This document shows, one piece after another, positions 6,462-7,964 of a stretch of DNA of 7,964 nt. A program made the translations under genes and the position numbers. Position 1 is the first letter of the stretch. Each line of letters begins with the position of its first letter. The stretch covers positions 1 through 7,964 of the forward strand of contig JAJXZV010000100.1 of the NCBI GenBank assembly GCA_021779875.1. Direction: 5' to 3'. This stretch comes from Pseudomonadota bacterium (GTDB taxonomy: Bacteria; Pseudomonadota; Gammaproteobacteria; Steroidobacterales; Steroidobacteraceae). The notes beneath the pieces were generated by a model. The model was not told the origin of the DNA. It did not search any database and worked only from the letters and a program-made list of their open reading frames with translations.

Positions 6462-6968
6462 ATGGCGAGAGTAGAAAAAACAATGTCCGGCGATGACCTG
6501 CTCGAGAAGCTGGTCGCCGTGAACCGCGTGGCCAAGGTGGTCAAGGGCGGCAAGCAGTTCGGCTTCACGGCCCTCACCGTGGTGGGCGACGGCGCCGGTC
6601 GCGTGGGCTTCGGCTACGGCAAGGCGCGCGAGGTGCCGGTCGCCATCTCCAAGGCGATGATGCAGGCGCGCAAGAGCCTGGTGACCGTCTCGCTGAAGAA
6701 CGACACGTTGTACTACGCGGTCAAGGGCCGTCACGGCACGACGCGCGTGTACATGCAGCCGGCCGCGGACGGCACCGGCGTGATCGCGGGCGGCGGCATG
6801 CGGGCGGTGTTCGAGTGCGCCGGCGTGCGCAACGTGCTGGCGAAGAGCTACGGCTCGCGCAACCCGATCAACGTGGTGCGCGCCACCATGGACGCGCTCG
6901 CGAAGCTGCGCACGCCCGACGACATCGCCGCCAAGCGCGGCAAGAGCGTCGCCGAGCTCGTGGGTTGA
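6462..6968 (+). CDS. rpsE: 30S ribosomal protein S5
   Basis: This is a 168-residue protein (E. coli 167). S5 lies at the mRNA entry site, contributes to decoding accuracy and helicase activity, and carries the loop where spectinomycin-resistance changes occur. The N-terminal S5 double-stranded-RNA-binding fold (about residues 12-75) includes [19 protein letters not shown] and [20 protein letters not shown]. The spectinomycin loop ([10 protein letters not shown], residues 21-30) has no deletion and resembles the E. coli wild-type NRVSKTVKGG. The C-terminal domain contains [39 protein letters not shown] and [12 protein letters not shown]. The ATG at 6462 follows rplR by 23 bases; AAGGG and GAAGAG occur just upstream. 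Confidence 0.99.
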   Translation: MARVEKTMSGDDLLEKLVAVNRVAKVVKGGKQFGFTALTVVGDGAGRVGFGYGKAREVPVAISKAMMQARKSLVTVSLKNDTLYYAVKGRHGTTRVYMQPAADGTGVIAGGGMRAVFECAGVRNVLAKSYGSRNPINVVRATMDALAKLRTPDDIAAKRGKSVAELVG

Positions 6969-6972
6969 CCTC

Positions 6973-7167
6973 ATGAGCCGCAAGACCATGAAGGTGACCT
7001 TGACCAAGAGCGTGTACGGCCAGCTGGCCAACATTCGGCAGTCGGTCCGCGGCCTGGGTTTGCGCCGCATCGGCCACAGCGTCGTGGTCGAGGACACGCC
7101 CTCGACCCGCGGCATGGTGAACGCCGCGAGCCACATGCTGAAAGTCGAGCCCACGTCGGGCTCCTAA
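6973..7167 (+). CDS. rpmD: 50S ribosomal protein L30
   Basis: This is a 64-residue protein (E. coli 59). L30 is a small alpha/beta protein of the 50S subunit that is missing in several bacterial lineages, so its presence is mildly informative. The family pattern is clear: [41 protein letters not shown] and [12 protein letters not shown]. The N-terminus has two residues more than E. coli and the C-terminus has a short PTSGS tail. The gene starts four bases after rpsE and lacks a clear Shine-Dalgarno, so it is likely coupled to S5 translation. A second ATG six codons in (6988) is possible but would cut the first beta-strand. Confidence 0.96.
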   Translation: MSRKTMKVTLTKSVYGQLANIRQSVRGLGLRRIGHSVVVEDTPSTRGMVNAASHMLKVEPTSGS

Positions 7168-7184
7168 GTAAGGAAGGATCGAAG

Positions 7185-7634
7185 ATGCGACTGAATACCA
7201 TCAAGCCGGGCGAGGGCGCGAAGCGCCCGCACCTGCGCGTCGGCCGCGGCGCCTCCGCCGGTCAGGGCAAGACCTGCGGCCGCGGCGTCAAGGGTCAGCG
7301 CGCGCGCAAGGGCGGCTACCACAAGGTGGGCTTCGAGGGCGGCCAGATGCCGCTGCAGCGCCGGCTGCCGAAGGTCGGCTTCCGGTCGGCGATGAAGGCG
7401 TCCCGGTCGGAGCTCACCCTGGACGATCTGATGCGCGTTCAGGGCGCGGACGTGAGCCTGGCCGCTCTGGTCGCGGCCAATCTCGTGCCGGCACAGACCG
7501 AGCGCGTGAAGATCATCCTCTCCGGCAAGGTCACCAAGCCCTTCACCGTGAAGGACGCGAGCGTCACGGCGACCAAGGGCGCGAGGGCCGCGATCGAGGC
7601 GGCCGGCGGGCGCTTCGAGGCGCCGCAGGCGTAA
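7185..7634 (+). CDS. rplO: 50S ribosomal protein L15
   Basis: This is a 149-residue protein (E. coli 144). L15 is a late-assembly 50S protein with a long, extended, glycine- and arginine-rich N-terminal arm that threads into 23S rRNA. The start [14 protein letters not shown] is canonical. The arm (about residues 18-54) contains [24 protein letters not shown] and the highly conserved [20 protein letters not shown]. The globular C-terminal domain ends with the L15 signature [15 protein letters not shown]. Within the arm, the usual GSGLGKT and GRGHKG are replaced by ASAGQGKT and GRGVKG, and Cys31 is present. The ATG at 7185 is preceded by AAGGAAGGA (7170-7178), a good ribosome binding site, in a 17-base gap. 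Confidence 0.98.
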   Translation: MRLNTIKPGEGAKRPHLRVGRGASAGQGKTCGRGVKGQRARKGGYHKVGFEGGQMPLQRRLPKVGFRSAMKASRSELTLDDLMRVQGADVSLAALVAANLVPAQTERVKIILSGKVTKPFTVKDASVTATKGARAAIEAAGGRFEAPQA

Positions 7635-7635
7635 C

Positions 7636-7648
7636 GAGGGTACCCGTG
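7636..7648 (+). promoter_or_regulatory. Shine-Dalgarno and GTG start of secY
   Basis: GAGGG (7636-7640) lies five bases before GTG at 7646. This supports the GTG over the later in-frame ATG at 7685, which has no comparable site. Confidence 0.75.
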
Positions 7649-7964
7649 GCCACGTCCGGCACCAACGCCGCCGTCTTCGGCGACATGACCCGCTTTGCCG
7701 AGATGCGCAGGCGTCTCTGGTTCCTGCTGGGTGCGCTCGTCGTCTACCGTGTGGGCACCTTCATCCCGGTGCCCGGCATCGACGCGGCGCGCTTCGCGGC
7801 GTTCTTCTCGACGCAGGGCGGCACGCTGCTCGGCATGTTCAACATGTTCTCGGGCGGCGCGCTGCAGCGTTTCTCGATCTTCGCCCTGAACGTGATGCCG
7901 TACATCACCGCCTCGATCATCATCCAGATGGCCTCGATGGTGTACCCGCCGTGGGCGCAGATCC
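7646..7964 (+). CDS. secY: Preprotein translocase subunit SecY, N-terminal part (truncated by window end)
   Basis: There are 106 complete codons before the window ends; the full protein is normally about 440 residues. SecY is the channel subunit of the SecYEG inner-membrane translocon. The cytoplasmic N-terminus ends in EMRRRLWF; transmembrane segment 1 covers about residues 24-41 ([17 protein letters not shown]), followed by PVPGIDAA. The plug region includes [20 protein letters not shown], and transmembrane segment 2 begins in the SecY signature [12 protein letters not shown] (residues 84-95). Asn82 occupies the place of the Gly found in E. coli (ALGIMPYI). The GTG start is supported by GAGGG upstream and by the usual MA N-terminus. 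It is 11 bases after rplO, as in the spc operon of many bacteria. No frameshift is seen. Confidence 0.97.
   Translation, partial: MATSGTNAAVFGDMTRFAEMRRRLWFLLGALVVYRVGTFIPVPGIDAARFAAFFSTQGGTLLGMFNMFSGGALQRFSIFALNVMPYITASIIIQMASMVYPPWAQI

Noticed and set aside
5496..7154. Long - strand open frames opposite rplF/rplR (5496-6188) and rpsE/rpmD (6441-7154)
   Set aside because: They are antisense shadows with no motif, and they cross conserved ribosomal protein genes.
1..7964. A novel or accessory system hidden in the cluster
   Set aside because: Gene order is the standard S10-spc order with no inserted gene, and no gap exceeds 59 bases, so there is no space for an extra system.

Overview
This window is a ribosomal protein gene cluster, the joined S10 and spc operons, from a high-GC bacterium. 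All 20 genes are on the + strand. It opens in the last codons of rplD (L4) and closes inside the 5' part of secY. Between them lie 18 complete genes in this order: rplW, rplB, rpsS, rplV, rpsC, rplP, rpmC, rpsQ, rplN, rplX, rplE, rpsN, rpsH, rplF, rplR, rpsE, rpmD, rplO. Every product was identified by comparing its translation with remembered E. coli family sequences; no database search was run.

The organism is most likely a member of the Pseudomonadota, probably a gamma- or betaproteobacterium. The gene order, the protein lengths (L5 179 aa, L6 177 aa, S14 101 aa), the long zinc-free form of S14, the presence of L30, and close similarity to the E. coli proteins all point that way. The L2 and L15 sequences recall xanthomonad or betaproteobacterial versions more than enteric ones. 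G+C looks like roughly two thirds by eye, with G/C strongly preferred at third codon positions. This produces very long antisense and out-of-frame open frames, which are not genes.

Layout: positions 1-3506 are the S10 part (end of L4, then L23, L2, S19, L22, S3, L16, L29, S17). Positions 3507-7964 are the spc part (L14, L24, L5, S14, S8, L6, L18, S5, L30, L15, then SecY). Packing is very tight. Five junctions overlap by 1 to 8 bases, and the gaps are 3 to 23 bases except for one of 59 bases between rpsH and rplF. Only 10 bases, essentially a Shine-Dalgarno sequence, separate rpsQ from rplN, where E. coli has an operon boundary. The whole window therefore probably lies on one polycistronic transcript.

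The products assemble into the 30S and 50S subunits, and SecY forms the membrane channel that docks at the L23/L29 exit-tunnel rim. I found no RNA gene, mobile element, CRISPR array, pseudogene or novel system. The points worth a second look are modest: an acidic Ala-rich S3 tail, an N-terminal S17 extension, the fused operon junction, and the rpsH-rplF gap.
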